Source of the DNA: an uncultured Bacilli bacterium
GTDB lineage: Bacteria > Bacillota_I > Bacilli_A > RF39 > UBA660
Reading direction: 5' to 3'
DNA: 24,495 nt
NCBI GenBank assembly: GCA_947625365.1
Contig: CANQNZ010000009.1
Span: 1-24,495 of the forward strand
Under the pieces are notes generated by a model. That model was given only the letters and a program-made list of their open reading frames with translations. It was not told the origin of the DNA and searched no databases. The position numbers were made by a program, and so were the translations under genes. Below are positions 22,991 to 24,495 of this stretch, piece by piece. The first letter of the stretch is position 1; each line of letters opens with the position of its first letter.

Positions 22991-24495
22991 CTAAAAATAT
23001 AGCACTTAATCAAGGCTAAACTAATAATTCATTTCTAATTCTATAATGAATTTCTATCTTTTTATCTTTTGTTACATAGATTTTGGCAATTAATTTATTA
23101 AGCATTTCTTTAGTGGGATTTTTCATTTCTAAAAAATTTTCTACTACTATTAAATAATCTGCCAAAACTAATGACTCATCGCTTATGGAGTTTATTTCGT
23201 TTCGAAATCTTTTTATTTTGGCCTGCGTCCCTTTTATTTCCTCAGCTGTTTGACTATATAATCTTTGATAAGTATCAGCACTAATAATACCCCTAAATTT
23301 ATCATCATATAATGCATCTTGTTTTAACTTTAGATTTTCAATACTTTTCGTTAAAGTATTTATTTTCTTATTAAGCTCTTCTTTTGGGTCTGTATAATCT
23401 TCTTTAATTATTTTTACAAATTCTTCTTTATCATTCGTATATTGCCGTAGTAAGCTTTTAATTTTGCTAAAGACGGTTTTTTCTAATTTAGTATAATTCA
23501 TATAATGAGAAAAGCAGATACCATATTTACTAAACTTTCTATAATTATTACAATTCATAGTTACGCGATTTCTTTTTCTATCATAGCTAATACTCATTTT
23601 AGCTCCACAGTCTTTGCAATATACAAAATCTGCTAAAATATATTCTACATTTCTTCTATCTTCTTTATAATTATTTGCCTTGTCCTTAATTTGTCTAGCT
23701 AATTCAAAAGTTTCTTTAGTAATAAGGGGCTCATGAGCATTTTCTTTTATGCACCACTCACTTTTAGCCACTTTCTTTCTTTTTTTTACTTTATAATTTA
23801 TATTTTGGGAAGTATGCTGTATCAAAACCCCTGTATAAATTGGATTTTTAAGGATATTTCCAACGGAGCAATGCTTCCAGATTTGGGGATGATTACATTT
23901 ATTTAAAGATTTTTCTTTATTTTTTAACATAATAGGAGTTGGTATTTCCTCTTTAGTTAATATTTCTGCAATAGCACAACTTCCGTAACCTCTTATATAT
24001 AAATCAAAAATTCTTTTTACGACAGGAGCAGTCTTTGGGTCTGGTATTAACTGATGTTTATTATCAGGATGTCTCATATAACCATAAGCAGGAACGCTAC
24101 CACAGAATTTACCATCCTTTTTCATTTGTAATAAATTAGAACGAACTTTTTTAGAAATATCTTTAGCATACATATCATTCATACTCAACTTAAATGGCAT
24201 CATATCACTACCACTTGTTTCATAAAAAGTATCTATATCATCATTTACCGCAATATACCTAATTGCTTTTTCTGGAAAATAATTTTCAATATAAAACCCC
24301 GTTTGTATATGGTCTCTTCCGAGTCTAGATAAATCTTTAGTAAGAACCATATTTATGCGCCCTTTTTCAATATCTTTAATTAACCTTTGAAAACTAGGCC
24401 TATTAAAATTACCACCAGAATAACCATCATCTACATATTCATCTACTATTTGCAGGCCATTTGCTTTTAAAAAGCCCATTAATAGACTCCTTTGA
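22961..24495. mobile_element. End of an integrated large-serine-recombinase element inside spoIVA
   Basis: From the spoIVA break to the right edge the only content is the recombinase gene and a 55-base end segment. The far end and cargo are outside the window. A recombinase gene next to the att site, reading toward it, is the usual layout for serine integrases of phages, Tn4451-like elements and sporulation intervening elements. Base composition is like the host, so age or origin cannot be judged. Confidence 0.85.
23016..24495 (-). CDS. Large serine recombinase (5' end off window)
   Basis: Site-specific recombinase that cuts both att sites with a serine and exchanges strands. The frame is still open at 24495, with five codons before Met 24479 (SKESI), so that Met is internal; about 30-40 N-terminal residues, including the catalytic serine, are missing. 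Visible parts, numbered from that Met: the rest of the resolvase domain (VDDGYSGGNFNRPSFQRLIK, then TKDLSRLGRDHIQTG with catalytic arginines); the recombinase DNA-binding domain (GYMRHPDNKHQLIPDPKTAP, KRIFDLYIRGYGSCAIA); a zinc ribbon with Cys288, Cys291, Cys310 and Cys322; a coiled coil at about 365-430; and a C-terminal tail. The layout resembles TnpX/Tn4451-type and skin-type recombinases. It is on the spoIVA strand and ends 55 bases from the break. All visible motifs are intact, so it is probably functional. Confidence 0.93.
   Translation of the reverse strand, partial: QRSLLMGFLKANGLQIVDEYVDDGYSGGNFNRPSFQRLIKDIEKGRINMVLTKDLSRLGRDHIQTGFYIENYFPEKAIRYIAVNDDIDTFYETSGSDMMPFKLSMNDMYAKDISKKVRSNLLQMKKDGKFCGSVPAYGYMRHPDNKHQLIPDPKTAPVVKRIFDLYIRGYGSCAIAEILTKEEIPTPIMLKNKEKSLNKCNHPQIWKHCSVGNILKNPIYTGVLIQHTSQNINYKVKKRKKVAKSEWCIKENAHEPLITKETFELARQIKDKANNYKEDRRNVEYILADFVYCKDCGAKMSISYDRKRNRVTMNCNNYRKFSKYGICFSHYMNYTKLEKTVFSKIKSLLRQYTNDKEEFVKIIKEDYTDPKEELNKKINTLTKSIENLKLKQDALYDDKFRGIISADTYQRLYSQTAEEIKGTQAKIKRFRNEINSISDESLVLADYLIVVENFLEMKNPTKEMLNKLIAKIYVTKDKKIEIHYRIRNELLV

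Noticed and set aside
1..24495. Possible Mollicutes-type code with TGA read as Trp
   Set aside because: TGG is used for Trp throughout (for example in SpoIVA and HipA-like genes) and TGA ends prpC, rlmN and gerC at positions that fit family lengths.
1..24495. CRISPR arrays, tRNA or rRNA genes
   Set aside because: No regularly spaced repeats and no cloverleaf or rRNA-like sequence was seen. No gene-free stretch exceeds about 150 bases.

Overview
The window is AT-rich (by eye roughly 30% GC), uses the standard bacterial code (TGG for Trp, TGA as stop), and carries Firmicutes gene neighbourhoods: fmt...rlmN-prpC-prkC, rpsB-tsf, and spoIVA near the HU gene. It also encodes a GerA/GerC/GerB germinant receptor and the spore-coat ATPase SpoIVA. 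This points to a low-GC, Gram-positive endospore former. A poorly characterised gut-type Bacilli/Erysipelotrichia-like lineage is my guess, but the sequence alone does not fix the taxon. Almost everything is vertical housekeeping DNA until about 22,960.

Layout. 1-4996 (minus): fmt, a small membrane protein, rlmN, prpC, prkC; prkC runs off the left edge. The usual rsmB between fmt and rlmN is absent. 5051-6627: two related helical proteins of unknown function flank a small Cys/His protein on the opposite strand. 6666-9388 (minus): a membrane-anchored GH25 muramidase, a small unknown protein, and an RlmCD-type rRNA methyltransferase. 9498-11100: two unknown genes, one possibly a HipA/PI3K-like kinase fold. 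11204-14732 (plus): gerA-gerC-gerB behind a good sigma-G-type promoter. 14744-18212 (minus): tsf, rpsB (with a Rho-N/SAP-like tail), a small secreted or anchored protein with an apparent start-region frameshift, lepB and rplS. 18339-20077 (minus): a TasA/camelysin-like secreted protein cotranscribed with a membrane/OB-fold protein. 20235-21774 (minus): HU and a CapA-family protein.

The standout is at the right end. An open frame encoding the last ~371 residues of SpoIVA (from the Trp of the PW(F/Y) motif to the C-terminus) is cut abruptly. The DNA beyond is a large serine recombinase gene on the same strand, ending about 55 bp from the break. The N-terminal ~121 residues of SpoIVA, with the Walker A and B ATPase motifs, are missing from this side. 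This is the architecture of a sporulation intervening element (as with skin in sigK), here in spoIVA, the gene for the ATPase that builds the coat basement layer. Because the window has a complete, well-promoted germination operon, I infer that the cell still sporulates and that the element may be excised in the mother cell to rebuild spoIVA. Excision is not shown by the sequence.

Most transcription units have recognisable sigma-A promoters with 16-18 bp spacers and several have clear intrinsic terminators. The rpsB, rplS and HU genes have structured leaders that may be autoregulatory.
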